Shown: in pieces, positions 44,241 through 53,484 of the stretch
Numbering within the stretch: the stretch's first letter is position 1
How the letters are laid out: the number at the start of each line of letters is the position of its first letter
Assembly (NCBI RefSeq): GCF_026342435.1
Contig: NZ_JAPEMT010000001.1
Coordinates: 2,474,501 to 2,538,500 of the forward strand
DNA: 64,000 bases
Direction of reading: 5' to 3'
Source: Streptomyces sp. NBC_00237
Lineage (GTDB): Bacteria; Actinomycetota; Actinomycetes; Streptomycetales; Streptomycetaceae
Notes under the pieces: generated by a model
Databases searched by the model: none
Told to the model about the DNA's origin: nothing
The model's input: the letters and a program-made list of their open reading frames with translations, nothing else
Program-made: the position numbers and the translations under genes

Positions 44241-45020
44241 TCACGTCCGCAGGTACGAAGCCCCGTTGAGGTCCAGTACGGTCCCCGACGCCCACTCCGC
44301 CGCCGGGGAGGCCAGCCACAGCACACCCTCCGCGATCTCCCGGGGGGTGCCCGCCCGCCCGAACGGACTCTGCGCCCGGATCGCCTCGCCCTCCGCCCCC
44401 GACAGCCGGTGCGCGACGCGTTCCGTCTCGAAGAACCCGGGCGCGACGGACGCCACCGCGATCCCGTGCGGAGCCAGGTGCACAGCCAGTGACTGGCCCA
44501 GCGCGTGCACCGCCGCCTTGGTCGCGCCGTACGCCGGGTGGTCGGGCTCGCCCCGGAACGCCCCCCGCGAGCCGACGTTGACGATGCGCCCGCCGCCGCC
44601 CTGCCCGATCATGCGGCGGGCGGCGAGATGGCTGAGGTTCGCCGTCGCGAGGAGGTTGACGGAAACGTGCTGTTGCCAGGCGGCCGCCCAGTCCTCGTAC
44701 GGGGTGCTGTCGAGCGGGTGCGGGGTGTTCACGGCGGCGTTGTTGACGAGTACGTCGATCCCGCCGAGCCCCTCCGCCGCCGCGTCGGCGACCGCCCTCG
44801 CCCCCTCGGGGGTGGCCAGATCGCCCCCGGTCAGCACGTGCCCCGTCCCCTCCAGGGAGGCGAGGGTCTCCGCCGCCTCCGCGCGCCGCGCCCCGAAGTG
44901 CACGGCGACCAGGTCCCCGTTGGCGGCGAAGGTCTGCGCGAGGGCCCGGCCGAGCCCGCGTGAGGCACCGCTGACGAGGACGCGGCGGCGGGTGGCGGGG
45001 AAGGGGGTGGTGGGCGACAT
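44241..45020 (-). CDS. SDR family oxidoreductase
   Basis: Classical short-chain dehydrogenase/reductase of 259 residues. It has the cofactor motif VSGASRGLGRAL (TGxxxGxG type) near residue 16, VLVNNAAVNTP near 90, NVGSRGAF with the catalytic serine near 150, the YGATK active site near 163, and the late PxGxxxT-type APGFFETE. It is the last gene after two kinase genes on the minus strand (109-bp gap). Similar to 3-oxoacyl-ACP reductase-like SDRs; the substrate is unknown. Confidence 0.88.
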   Translation of the reverse strand: MSPTTPFPATRRRVLVSGASRGLGRALAQTFAANGDLVAVHFGARRAEAAETLASLEGTGHVLTGGDLATPEGARAVADAAAEGLGGIDVLVNNAAVNTPHPLDSTPYEDWAAAWQQHVSVNLLATANLSHLAARRMIGQGGGGRIVNVGSRGAFRGEPDHPAYGATKAAVHALGQSLAVHLAPHGIAVASVAPGFFETERVAHRLSGAEGEAIRAQSPFGRAGTPREIAEGVLWLASPAAEWASGTVLDLNGASYLRT

Positions 45021-45129
45021 GGGGACCTTCCGGCGAGGCGAGGTGAGGCGGGACGGGGCGCGGGGGATTCCGCCCGACGATCATGCACGGGGGAGTGGCG
45101 ACGGGAGGCCGGGGGGCCGCCGTCCCCGG

Positions 45130-47415
45130 TCAGACGCGATTCACCGCCTGGACGGTGCGCTTGTCCAGGCGGGCGTACCAGCCCGTCGCGTCCGCCGCCA
45201 GGTCGGTGATCGTGCCGGTCGTGCCCCAGGTGCGGGCCGGGACGCCGGTGTCCGGGGCGAACGCCGTACAGGCGGCGCCCGCCGCCGCGTACACCGTGCC
45301 GCCCGCGACGACCGGCGGGCGCGGTCCTGCTCCGCCGCCCCTGACCGCGCCCTTCCACTGCCGCGTGCCGTCGGCGAGCTTCACCGCGTGGACGGTGTCC
45401 GCGTCCGACCAGCCCAGGAGCAGGCCCCCGGCGACCGTCGGGGCGTACCCGGTGCCGCCCGGCAGCAGCCGCCAGCTCGACTCCAGTCCGGTGCTCGGCA
45501 CCTGCCACCGCCGCTCGCCGCTCACCGGGTCGAAACCGGTCACGAACCCGTCGGCGTGGGCCAGACCCGTCCCGTTCGCGTACGCCAGCGCGCTCGCCCC
45601 GGCTCCGGGGCGCAGCCGGAGCGACCGCTCCGCCAGTCGTACGCCCGTCCGTACGTCGAGGACGTGCAGGTCGCCCGAGGCGGTGAGGAGGTGGAAGCGG
45701 CGGCCGTCGGTGCCGGTGGCGACGACGGGTTCCTCGATCTGCCGGTGCTTCCAGCGCACGCCGCCATCGGACACGTCGAAGCAGGTCACGGGCTGCGGCC
45801 CGGGCTCGGACGGCACCACCAGGAGCGAGCTCCCGGCGAGTGCCGGCCGGCCCCAGGGAGGGGACAGGCCGACCTCCCAGGAGGGTCCGGTCAGGTTCTT
45901 GCTGCCGCTCTCGGTGTACGCCACGACGCCGTCCCCGGACCCCACGAACCACTTCGGCGGCACCGTCCCGATGCCCTTCACCCGCACGTCCCCGCCGCCC
46001 CGAAGCCCCACTCCGGCCGCCACCTCCCCGGCCGACCGCACCTCGGGGGCCACCAGCACCCCGCCGACGACGCCCCACATCCGGGGCACCTCGGCCCGGC
46101 TCTCCACGGACCACCGCCGGGACCCGTCCGAGGTGTCGAGGGCGTGCACCGCGCCCACCGACGAGCCCGTCCCGTCCGACCCGTGCGCCAGCAGCACCCC
46201 CGCCGTGCCGCCGGGGACCAGCACTCCGTCGACCACCGCGTCCTGGGCGGTACGGGACCACCGGACGGCCCCGGCCGCCTCGGACCCGCCGGTCAACGCC
46301 CAGTCCAGCGCCGGGGGTTGCTCCGCGCCCTTCCCGAAGGCCCGTATCCCGGCCCACGCCACCAGCCCGAGGGAACCGGCCCCGGCCGCGCCCAGCAGGG
46401 TCCGCCGCCCGACCGCCCGCCGCCGGACCCGCGCGGCGGCGGCCGCTCCCGCCGCTCCCGCCGCCCGGTCGGCGTCGGGCCTCGCCTCGGCCCCGGGCGG
46501 CCCGGACCGTGCCTCCGCCCCCACCCCGGGCGGCACCGCCCCCGACTCCCGGACCAGGTCCCCCACCGGCCCCTCCCGCCACCACAGCGGAGCCCCTGCC
46601 TCCTTCAGCTCGGCCAGTACCTCCGGGACGGCCGGGCGGCGGGGCGGCGACTTGTCCAGGCACCGGGCCGCCAATTCCCGTATCTCCCAGGGCACTTCAC
46701 TCAGGTCCGGCTCGTCGTGCACCGCCCGGTACAGCATCACCGCCGCACCGGCCCGCCCGAAGGGCCCCTCGCCCGTCGCCGCGAACACCAGGACCGCGCC
46801 CAGGGCGAACACGTCCGTGGCGGGGGTGATCGCGATGCCCTCCGTGATCTGCTCCGGCGCGATGAAGCCCGGCGTGCCGATGATGTCCTCCGCCGCCGTC
46901 AGCGCCGAGAACGGGGAGCGGGACTCACCCGTCAGCCGGGCGATGCCGAAGTCGATGACGCGCGGGCCGTCCACCGTGACGAGGACGTTCGACGGCTTGA
47001 GGTCGCGGTGGACGATGCCCGCCGCGTGGATCGCGGCCAGGGCCTCGGCGAGGGCCGCCCCGCAGGCCCGTACGGCAGGGGTGGGCAGCGGGCCCGCCCC
47101 CGCGACCGTACGGCGCAAGGTGACGCCGGGGAGGTACGCCGTCGCCAGCCACGGCACCTCCGCGTCCGGGTCGGCGTCGAGGACCGCCGCCGTGTACGCG
47201 CCCGTCACCGCGCGGGCGGCGGCGGCCTCGCGGCGGAAGCGTTCCCGGTAGTGCGGTTCGGCGGCGAGGTGCGCGTGGACGGTCTTCACGGCGACGAGAC
47301 GACCCCCGGCCGTCCGCCCCAGGAACACCTGCCCCATGCCGCCCGCGCCGAGACGGCCCAACAGCCGTATCCGGCCGAGCCGTTCGGGGTCGCCGGGCAG
47401 CAGGGGACCGGTCAT
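45130..47415 (-). CDS. Ser/Thr protein kinase with PQQ-type beta-propeller
   Basis: A 761-residue Hanks-type kinase. Residues about 14-270 are the kinase domain: LGAGGMGQVFLG P-loop, VAVKTVH lysine, IVHRDLKPSN catalytic loop, VIDFGIARL and TPGFIAPEQ activation segment. After a low-complexity region, RRTLLGAAGAGSLGLVAWAG (near 345) is a possible membrane helix. The remainder has repeated PQQ-like blades with W/DxxxGxRRWxV patterns (VHALDTSDGSRRWSV, CFDVSDGGVRWKH, GFDPVSGERRWQV). It is probably a membrane sensor kinase with its propeller outside. It follows a paralogous kinase after 40 bp. Confidence 0.9.
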   Translation of the reverse strand: MTGPLLPGDPERLGRIRLLGRLGAGGMGQVFLGRTAGGRLVAVKTVHAHLAAEPHYRERFRREAAAARAVTGAYTAAVLDADPDAEVPWLATAYLPGVTLRRTVAGAGPLPTPAVRACGAALAEALAAIHAAGIVHRDLKPSNVLVTVDGPRVIDFGIARLTGESRSPFSALTAAEDIIGTPGFIAPEQITEGIAITPATDVFALGAVLVFAATGEGPFGRAGAAVMLYRAVHDEPDLSEVPWEIRELAARCLDKSPPRRPAVPEVLAELKEAGAPLWWREGPVGDLVRESGAVPPGVGAEARSGPPGAEARPDADRAAGAAGAAAAARVRRRAVGRRTLLGAAGAGSLGLVAWAGIRAFGKGAEQPPALDWALTGGSEAAGAVRWSRTAQDAVVDGVLVPGGTAGVLLAHGSDGTGSSVGAVHALDTSDGSRRWSVESRAEVPRMWGVVGGVLVAPEVRSAGEVAAGVGLRGGGDVRVKGIGTVPPKWFVGSGDGVVAYTESGSKNLTGPSWEVGLSPPWGRPALAGSSLLVVPSEPGPQPVTCFDVSDGGVRWKHRQIEEPVVATGTDGRRFHLLTASGDLHVLDVRTGVRLAERSLRLRPGAGASALAYANGTGLAHADGFVTGFDPVSGERRWQVPSTGLESSWRLLPGGTGYAPTVAGGLLLGWSDADTVHAVKLADGTRQWKGAVRGGGAGPRPPVVAGGTVYAAAGAACTAFAPDTGVPARTWGTTGTITDLAADATGWYARLDKRTVQAVNRV

Positions 47416-47455
47416 CCCGCGCCCCCGGCGGCTCTCGGACCCGCCCCGTCCCTCT

Positions 47456-49819
47456 TCACGCCGCCCCCGGCCCGCGCAGCGTCATGAGGGTGCGGTCCAC
47501 GCACAGGTGCAGGAGGCCGCCGCCCGCCGCCGTACGGACCCGGCTCAGCCGGGGCACCGGCACCGCCCACGCCAGCTTTCCCGTACGGGCGTCGAGCGCG
47601 TGCACGCCCCAGCCGGTCGAGCGGCGGTCCGGGTCGGCCGGGAGGGACGGGTCGGAGCCCGACGCGTAGAGCAGGCCGTCCGAGACCAGCGGCGGGGTCG
47701 CGTTGTCGTCGTCGAGGCGGCGCACGTCCGTCCGTATCCACAGCTGGTGGCCGGTCGCCGCGTCCAGGGCGCGCAGATCGCCCCACGTGCCGGTGTGGAC
47801 GAGGCCGTTCGTGGCCGTCGGCGTGATCGCGGCTTCGCTGCCCGCCGGACGGGACCAGCGCCGTTCGCCGGTGGCGAGGTCGACGGCCGCGACCGCCTCG
47901 GGCCCCGGATAGTGCCGTACGCCCGAGGAGCCGGGGTGCGCCTCGGGGTGGGCGGAGCCGCCGGGGATCTCCCGCTCGGGGGTGCCGTCGCGGTCGCGCA
48001 GCACCACCAGGGGGCCGTCCGCCGGTGCGCGGAGCGACACCGCGTGCTCCGAGGTGGCGACGGCCAGTCGGCCGCCCCGCTGGTGGACGGTGGACACACC
48101 CGTCGCCGTGCCCGCGCGGTGCCAGAGCGGCTTGCCGTCGCGCGGGTCGAAACCGTACGCCCGCCAGCGGCGGCCCTGAGCCGTGCGCTGCTCCCACAGG
48201 GTGTTCGCGGCGGCGTAGGTGACGAGGCAGACCACCGAGGAGTCGGCCGACAGCTGGGCGGACCGGCCCTCCCCTTCGCTGGCGGGCGCGCCCGGAACGA
48301 AGGGCCGGAACGGGCTCATGCCCAGGCGCCTGGTCGTCCACCGGCGGGCTCCGGACTTCGCGTCGAGGGCCACGATCCCCGGGCCGTCGTCCGGCTCGGC
48401 CAGCACGTACACCGCGTCGCCCATCGGCCGTACGCCCTGGACGTTCTTGCCCTCGTACTCCCAACGCGCCTCTCCGGACGCCGCGTTGAGGCAGACGAGC
48501 CGTTCGGCGGTACGCACGTAGAGGGCGTCGCCGTGGCGCAGCACCTCGCCCCCGTACTGCGGCGAGGAGTCCAAGTCGAGCGACCAGAGGGTGCGGCCGG
48601 ACGTCCACTTCCGGACGGAGGGCCGCGGGTCGGGCGGGTGCACGCTGTCGTCCAGGAGGAGCACGGCGGCCGTGGTCGACCCGGAGACGGCGGTCACGGC
48701 CGCCCCCGCCCAGGCCAGGAAGCGACGGCGGCGCGGGGGCGAGTGCGGGTCCGGCCGAGGTGTCGGCAACGGCTTCGGCGGTACGTCGAGGGGGGCGACC
48801 GGCGTCGCCTCCGAGGGCCCCGGGGGCGTGCGGGGCTCCCGGGGTGCGTGCGGTGCGGGCGGCGCCAGGAAGGCGGTCGGGATCTCGTCCTCCCACTCCT
48901 CCTCCGCGGCGACCAGTTCCGCCGTCGCCTCCTCGTGCTCCCGTACGAGACCGGCGACGGGCTCCTCCTCCCACCACGGCCGCGCGGCGGCCCGCCCCGC
49001 GCACCACTCCAGCGCCTGCGCCACGGTCGGCCGGTCCGCAGGGGCGAGGGACAGGCAGCCGCGCAGGAAGCCCGCCCACTCCCCGTCCGGCACGCCCAGC
49101 AGGTCGGGCGGCTCGTTCAGGGTGCGGTGCAGGACCTGCGGGACGGTGCCCGAGCCGTACGGGTTGCGGCCCGTGCTCGACAGCACCAGCAGCGCGCCGA
49201 ACGCGAACACGTCGGCGGCGGGCCCCACCCGGCCGTCCCGGGACAGCTGCTCGGGCGCGATGAAGCCCAGCGTGCCCACCAGGTCTCCGGTGCCCGTCAG
49301 CGGTTCCCCGGCCTCGTCGGCCGCGCCCTTCGCCAGGCCGAAGTCGAGGATCTTGGGCCCTTCGTGGGTGACGACGACGTTCGCGGGCTTGAGGTCCCGG
49401 TGCACGAGACCGGCCGCGTGCACCGCCGCGAGGGCCTCCGCGAGCGCCGCGCCGAGCGTGCCGAGCGCCTCCGAGTCCAGCGGGCCGAGCGTGCTGATGA
49501 CGTCGACGAGGGAGGGCCCGGCGCAGAACTCGCTGACCAGCCAAGGGAGTTCGGCCTCGGTGTCCGCGTCCAGGACCGCCGCCGTGAACACGTCGTCCAC
49601 CGCCCGTGCCGCAGCCACCTCCCGGCGGAACCGCTCCCGGAAGCGCGCGTCACCGGCCAGCCGGGGATGCAGGGTCTTCAGCGCGACCAGCCGCCCGGCG
49701 GGACTGCGGGCCAACTCCACCCGTCCCATGCCGCCCTCCCCGAGCGGTGCGACGACGTGGTACCGGTCCAGCGAACCCCCTGGCCCGGCCGACCCGGCTG
49801 CGGACGCTGCGGCTGACAT
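47456..49819 (-). CDS. Ser/Thr protein kinase with PQQ-type beta-propeller
   Basis: A 787-residue paralogue of the next gene. The kinase domain (about 18-275) has LGEGGMGRVELA, LVALKTLH, LVHRDLKPANVVV, ILDFGLAKG and TLGFIAPEQLS. A Pro/acid-rich linker follows and then RRFLAWAGAAVTAVSGSTTA (near 375), a likely membrane helix. The C-terminal half contains blades such as LVCLNAASGEARWEYEG, IVALDAKSGARRWTTR, GFDPRDGKPLWHR and AVDLATGERRWSR. ATG 49819 has GAGGGA close upstream. It is the first gene of a kinase-kinase-SDR run. Confidence 0.9.
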   Translation of the reverse strand: MSAAASAAGSAGPGGSLDRYHVVAPLGEGGMGRVELARSPAGRLVALKTLHPRLAGDARFRERFRREVAAARAVDDVFTAAVLDADTEAELPWLVSEFCAGPSLVDVISTLGPLDSEALGTLGAALAEALAAVHAAGLVHRDLKPANVVVTHEGPKILDFGLAKGAADEAGEPLTGTGDLVGTLGFIAPEQLSRDGRVGPAADVFAFGALLVLSSTGRNPYGSGTVPQVLHRTLNEPPDLLGVPDGEWAGFLRGCLSLAPADRPTVAQALEWCAGRAAARPWWEEEPVAGLVREHEEATAELVAAEEEWEDEIPTAFLAPPAPHAPREPRTPPGPSEATPVAPLDVPPKPLPTPRPDPHSPPRRRRFLAWAGAAVTAVSGSTTAAVLLLDDSVHPPDPRPSVRKWTSGRTLWSLDLDSSPQYGGEVLRHGDALYVRTAERLVCLNAASGEARWEYEGKNVQGVRPMGDAVYVLAEPDDGPGIVALDAKSGARRWTTRRLGMSPFRPFVPGAPASEGEGRSAQLSADSSVVCLVTYAAANTLWEQRTAQGRRWRAYGFDPRDGKPLWHRAGTATGVSTVHQRGGRLAVATSEHAVSLRAPADGPLVVLRDRDGTPEREIPGGSAHPEAHPGSSGVRHYPGPEAVAAVDLATGERRWSRPAGSEAAITPTATNGLVHTGTWGDLRALDAATGHQLWIRTDVRRLDDDNATPPLVSDGLLYASGSDPSLPADPDRRSTGWGVHALDARTGKLAWAVPVPRLSRVRTAAGGGLLHLCVDRTLMTLRGPGAA

Positions 49820-50173
49820 TCCCTCGGCTCCCCTCCCGACGGCCCGGACGGTGCCGGACGCTGATTGCGACGCCTGGCGTGGGGCCCACGGTTGCGCCGG
49901 TACGCGTGCTGTGACGTACCGCACCGGGGCCGGGGCCCAGGAATCATGCCGTACACCCCTTCCGGCCTCCGGTGCGTCGGTCCGGCACGCCCGGCCGCCG
50001 CGCCTGCGGCGGGCCGTCCGCCGACCGGCCGTGGAAGGCCCGGGACGGCGCTGATGTGCGGCTGACGAGGGAGGCGTCCCGGGACGGGCGGGGGAGGTGC
50101 GACGAGGTGGGCGGGGGTGGCCGCTGGGAGGCGGGCATGGCATCTGGCCTCCGGTGGGCGCATACTGAAGGTA
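49820..50173. other. Intergenic region between the kinase operon and the Tudor-like gene
   Basis: 354 bp with no credible coding frame. Only the CATACT -10 candidate for the rightward gene (50161-50166) was found. Several GC-rich short palindromes are present, but none stands out. Confidence 0.4.
50161..50166 (+). promoter_or_regulatory. -10 element of an apparently leaderless gene
   Basis: CATACT lies 7 nt before the ATG at 50174, which would place transcription initiation at the start codon itself. No clear -35 box is present. Confidence 0.4.
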
Positions 50174-50401
50174 ATGACAAAGCCAGCCGGAGCCCGGCGA
50201 CACCTGCCGTCCAGTCCCTTCAACGTCCCGGCCCCGGCCGCCCCGCCCATTGAGAACTACGAGGTGGGAGACCGGGTTTCGCATGATCAATTCGGACTCG
50301 GAAGAGTCGTAGGCGTCGAGGGAGACCTCGCCGTGCTCATCGACTTCTCCGGACGTCAGGGGCGGATTCTCAGCCCCTACTCCAAGTTGACCAAGCTCTG
50401 A
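50174..50401 (+). CDS. Small Tudor-like protein (UvrD/PcrA C-terminal-domain type)
   Basis: A 75-residue protein with a flexible N-terminus (1-26) and a compact C-terminal domain: VGDRVSHDQFGLGRVVGVEG, then LAVLIDFSGRQGRILSPYSKLTKL. This closely resembles the small Tudor-like domain at the end of UvrD/PcrA helicases (DRVxHxxFGxGxVxxVEG...IDFG...KxL), which in those enzymes contacts RNA polymerase. Here it stands alone, with no helicase. The ATG lacks a Shine-Dalgarno and sits 7 nt after a -10 element, suggesting leaderless translation. A strong terminator follows. Confidence 0.8.
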   Translation: MTKPAGARRHLPSSPFNVPAPAAPPIENYEVGDRVSHDQFGLGRVVGVEGDLAVLIDFSGRQGRILSPYSKLTKL

Positions 50402-50419
50402 GCCTCCGAGGCTCCGGGA

Positions 50420-50476
50420 AAACGCCTCCGCCCCGTACTTCGATCATCACGATCGGGATACGGGGCGGAGGCGTTT
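50420..50476. terminator. Terminator after the Tudor-like gene
   Basis: An 18-bp perfect stem (50420-50437 with 50459-50476) flanked by A and T residues, loop 21 nt. It lies between convergent genes. Confidence 0.8.
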
Positions 50477-50534
50477 CGGTACGTTCCGGGGGTCCGGAGT
50501 GTCCCGGGGCTGGGAGACGCGTGGGAAAGGCGCC

Positions 50535-50735
50535 CTAGGAAACGGGCTCCGTCGCGTCGTCGCGCATCGCGTCCGCCCACTCGACGAGGAGCAGTTCGTA
50601 CTCCTCCGAGGGCCAGGCCCCGTCCGTCGTCTGCGCGTCCACGAGGCGGCGGATCGCCGCGTTCGCCTGGTCCGCATCGGAGACCTCGGGCCCGGTGGGC
50701 TCGGGGGCGGCGGCGGACGGAGAGGTGGTGGACAT
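50535..50735 (-). CDS. Small acidic conserved hypothetical protein
   Basis: A 66-residue soluble protein: Ser/Ala/Pro N-terminus, then a helical domain with DADQANAAIRRLVDAQTTDG and WPSEEYELLLVEWADAMRDD. No catalytic motif or membrane helix. The conserved WPxEEYExLLxxW pattern suggests a real family, which I cannot name. ATG 50735 is preferred over an open frame reaching 50789, as it has GGAAGG upstream on the coding strand. Confidence 0.68.
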   Translation of the reverse strand: MSTTSPSAAAPEPTGPEVSDADQANAAIRRLVDAQTTDGAWPSEEYELLLVEWADAMRDDATEPVS

Positions 50736-50834
50736 GCCTTCCAGGCTACGTTCGGGCACCCGTGACCAAACCCTTCTGGCACGTGGCATCCATCACGCGT
50801 CCGGCCTCTCCGGCCCCCGCCGGCGCTCCCGTCC

Positions 50835-52082
50835 CTACAGCGCCTGGGCCGCGGGCTTCACCATGCCGCGCACCGTGCGGGACTTCACGAAGTCACCCAT
50901 CGCGGTCATTTCCCACTCGCCGCTGAACTGTTTGATCAGCTTCGCCATCATCACGCCCGTCTGGGGCTCGGCGCCCGTCAGGTCGAAGCGGACCAGTTCC
51001 TCGCCGGTCGTCCCGTCGAGCAGGCGGCAGTACGCCTTGGCCACGTCGGTGAACTTCTGGCCGGTGAAGGAGTTCACCGTGAAGACCAGGCCCGTGGCCT
51101 CCGCCGGGATGCGGCCCAGGTCCACCACGATCACCTCGTCGTCGCCCGCGCCCTCGCCGGTGAGGTTGTCGCCGGAGTGCTTGATCGCACCGTTCAGGAT
51201 GGACAGCTTGCCGAAGTAGCAGCTGTCGATCATCTTGCGGTTGCCGTCGTAGGCGATGACCGAGGCGTCCAGGTCGATGTCCTTGCCCCGGAACGCGGGC
51301 TCCCAGCCCAGGCCCATCTTGACCTGCGAGAGCAGCGGACGGCCGCCCTTGACCAGGGACACCGTCTGGTTCTTCTGGAGGCTCACCCGGCCCTTGTCCA
51401 GGTTGATCTTGCCGTTGCCCGGGGCGGGGGCGGCCGGAGCCGGGGCCGGGGGAGCGGCCGGGGCCGCCGGGGCGGCCACCCTCGGGTCGTAGGACGGCAT
51501 GGGCGCCGACGGCGGGGCTGCGGGGGCGGAGGCGGCCTGCGGGACCGGGGCGGCGGCCGGGGCCGCGGGGGCCGGGGCGGGCTCCTCGACCGAGACGCCG
51601 AAGTCGGTGGCGATGCCCGCCAGCCCGTTGGCGTACCCCTGGCCGACCGCGCGGACCTTCCACGCGCCGTTGCGGAGGTAGACCTCGACCACGACCAGGG
51701 CGGTCTCGGTGCCCAGCTGCGGCGGGGTGAAGGTGGCGATCACGGCGTTGTCGTCCGCGCCGCGCACCGTGGCCGTGGGCTCGACGCCCTGGAAGGTCTG
51801 GCCCGCCGCGTCCGGGCTCGCGGTCACCACGACCCGCTCGATGCCCGGCGGCAGCGCGCCCGTGTCCACCACGATCGCGTCCGGGGCCGTACCGCCGCCC
51901 GAGCGGTACGTCACACCGGGCCCGGCGGGCTGGTTGTAGAAGATGAAGTCGTCGTCGGAGCGCACCTTGCCGTCGGCGGTGAGCAGCAGGCCCGACACGT
52001 CGAGCCGCACCGGGGCGGCGACGTCCACGGCCACGCGGGCGGTGGGAAGCGGAATGTTCGAGCCAGGGGTCATTGCGGTCAT
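50835..52082 (-). CDS. TerD-family protein with two TerD domains
   Basis: A 415-residue tellurite-resistance/stress-protein family member. Domain one (about 1-165) has GLLLTADGKVRSDDDFIFYN and the calcium-binding-type acid cluster. A Pro/Ala linker (about 168-225) follows. Domain two (about 226-415) has LGWEPAFRGKDIDLDASVIA, GDNLTGEGAGDDEVIVVDL and FTVNSFTGQKFTDV. Tandem TerD proteins are common in Streptomyces, and family members bind Ca2+ and have roles in stress or differentiation. Two in-frame ATGs (52082, 52073) are possible starts. Confidence 0.9.
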   Translation of the reverse strand: MTAMTPGSNIPLPTARVAVDVAAPVRLDVSGLLLTADGKVRSDDDFIFYNQPAGPGVTYRSGGGTAPDAIVVDTGALPPGIERVVVTASPDAAGQTFQGVEPTATVRGADDNAVIATFTPPQLGTETALVVVEVYLRNGAWKVRAVGQGYANGLAGIATDFGVSVEEPAPAPAAPAAAPVPQAASAPAAPPSAPMPSYDPRVAAPAAPAAPPAPAPAAPAPGNGKINLDKGRVSLQKNQTVSLVKGGRPLLSQVKMGLGWEPAFRGKDIDLDASVIAYDGNRKMIDSCYFGKLSILNGAIKHSGDNLTGEGAGDDEVIVVDLGRIPAEATGLVFTVNSFTGQKFTDVAKAYCRLLDGTTGEELVRFDLTGAEPQTGVMMAKLIKQFSGEWEMTAMGDFVKSRTVRGMVKPAAQAL

Positions 52083-52235
52083 GTCACAGGTAACGACCGG
52101 GACGGCTTTGCCGTTCCCTTACCTTCGGACGAATTTGCGGAGCCGCCCGGACGGCCCAGCGCACTGTTCGGGCCCGGCCCGGCAGCAGCGCCGTGATCAG
52201 CGGTTTCGCGGCCGGAGCAGCGGCGCCGAGGGTGT

Positions 52236-52454
52236 TCAGCGGTTGCGCGGGTGGTTGCGGGCCATCCGCTCGTTGCCGAACTTGTACGCGCCCGTCCAGC
52301 GGGCCATCACCAGCTGCTCGTCGCCGCCCGTCACCTCGGCGAGGAACTTCTCGGCCCGGCCGCCGCGCAGGGTGGAGGCGGCGCGCTGGTGGTGCGTGAT
52401 CACGACGGTTCCGTCGCCACGCTGCTCGTATCGGAATCCATGAGGTTTCGGCAT
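52236..52454 (-). CDS. Small conserved hypothetical protein
   Basis: A 72-residue basic protein, MPKPHGFRYEQRGDGTVVIT onward, with a central helix RAEKFLAEVTGGDEQLVMARW and an Arg/Asn-rich end (YKFGNERMARNHPRNR). No signal or membrane segment. Proteins of this kind are widespread in Streptomyces and remain unassigned, as far as I recall. ATG 52454 is the only good start. Confidence 0.72.
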   Translation of the reverse strand: MPKPHGFRYEQRGDGTVVITHHQRAASTLRGGRAEKFLAEVTGGDEQLVMARWTGAYKFGNERMARNHPRNR

Positions 52455-52517
52455 GGGGTGATGGTTTCGTGCCGGAGACCCCCCGCGCGAGTGAATTTGG
52501 CCCGAGGCGCCTACGCG

Positions 52518-53330
52518 TCAGTACGGCCACTGCGGCGGATCGGTGCAGAACACCCCTCCCAGGAAGTCGTGTTCGGGGTCGCCGGGAGTCGGCTCTCCGT
52601 GCTCGGCGAGGAGCTTCTGCGCGTACTGCTCCGAGTCGTCCTGCGGTACGTAACCCAGCGCCCGCGCCGACGACAGGTCCCAGCCGAGACGGGTGTTGTC
52701 CGACGACCCGAACACCACCGTGTGCCCCACGCGCGGAGCGGTCAGCGCCGCGTCGAAGAGGCGCGCGGCGTCACCGGGGCTCAGCCACAGTGCCAGCGTC
52801 CGCACCGTCGACGGCTCCATGGCGCACTCGCCGATGCGCACCGACACCGTCTCCAGGCCGTCCCGGTCCCAGTACAGCTGCGCCAGGTCCTCGCCGAACG
52901 CCTTGGAGAGACCGTAGAAGGTGTCCGGGCGGTGCGGGGTCTCGACGGGCAGCGGAGCGCCGCCGGGGCGCGGGAGCGGGGCGAAGCCGATCGCGTGGCT
53001 GCTGGAGGCGTGCACGATCCGCCGCACGCCCTCCTCGCGGGCCGCCTCGTAGAGGTTGTAGGTCCCCTCGATGTTCGAGCGGAGGATCTTCTCGAAGGGG
53101 GCCTCCAGGGAGATGCCCGCCAGGTGCACGATCGCGTCCACGCCCTCGACGGCCTCGCGCAGGGCGTGCTTGTCGCCGAGGTCGGCGGTCACCGCCGTCG
53201 GCTCGCCCTCGATGGGCGTCGCGTCGAAGAGCCGCAGCGCGTAGCCGTACGCGGGGAGCAGCCCGCGCATCAGGGTGCCGATGCCTCCGGCCGCGCCGGT
53301 GAGCAGGAGTGTGCGGGAAGCAGCGGGCAT
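52518..53330 (-). CDS. NAD-dependent epimerase/dehydratase family protein (uronate dehydrogenase-like)
   Basis: Extended-type SDR of 270 residues: LLLTGAAGGIGTLMRG (GxxGxxG) near residue 9, ADLGDKHALREAVEGVDAIVHLAG near 50, ASSSHAIG with the catalytic serine near 110, and YGLSKAFGEDLA (YxxxK) near 138, followed by VSVRIGECAM. The order and the SSHAIG segment resemble uronate dehydrogenases, which oxidise glucuronate or galacturonate with NAD+. The substrate assignment is inference. ATG 53330 is the start. Confidence 0.85.
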   Translation of the reverse strand: MPAASRTLLLTGAAGGIGTLMRGLLPAYGYALRLFDATPIEGEPTAVTADLGDKHALREAVEGVDAIVHLAGISLEAPFEKILRSNIEGTYNLYEAAREEGVRRIVHASSSHAIGFAPLPRPGGAPLPVETPHRPDTFYGLSKAFGEDLAQLYWDRDGLETVSVRIGECAMEPSTVRTLALWLSPGDAARLFDAALTAPRVGHTVVFGSSDNTRLGWDLSSARALGYVPQDDSEQYAQKLLAEHGEPTPGDPEHDFLGGVFCTDPPQWPY

Positions 53331-53484
53331 GGGAGGGGCTCCTCGGGAGGTTCCGCGACGGTACGCCGGTGTGGGGGCGGCGACCGTCGCGACGCTAGGG
53401 AGCGGGTCGGGGCGAGTCAAGTGATGGGCGGTGTACGGCGTTTCCTGGACGGAGCCCGGTGCGATCGGGATCGCCTCCCGCGCG

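Noticed and set aside
44233..47487. 1084-codon plus-strand frame opposite the SDR and kinase
   Set aside because: Antisense to two recognisable genes, Pro/Arg/Ala-rich with no domain; typical high-GC shadow.
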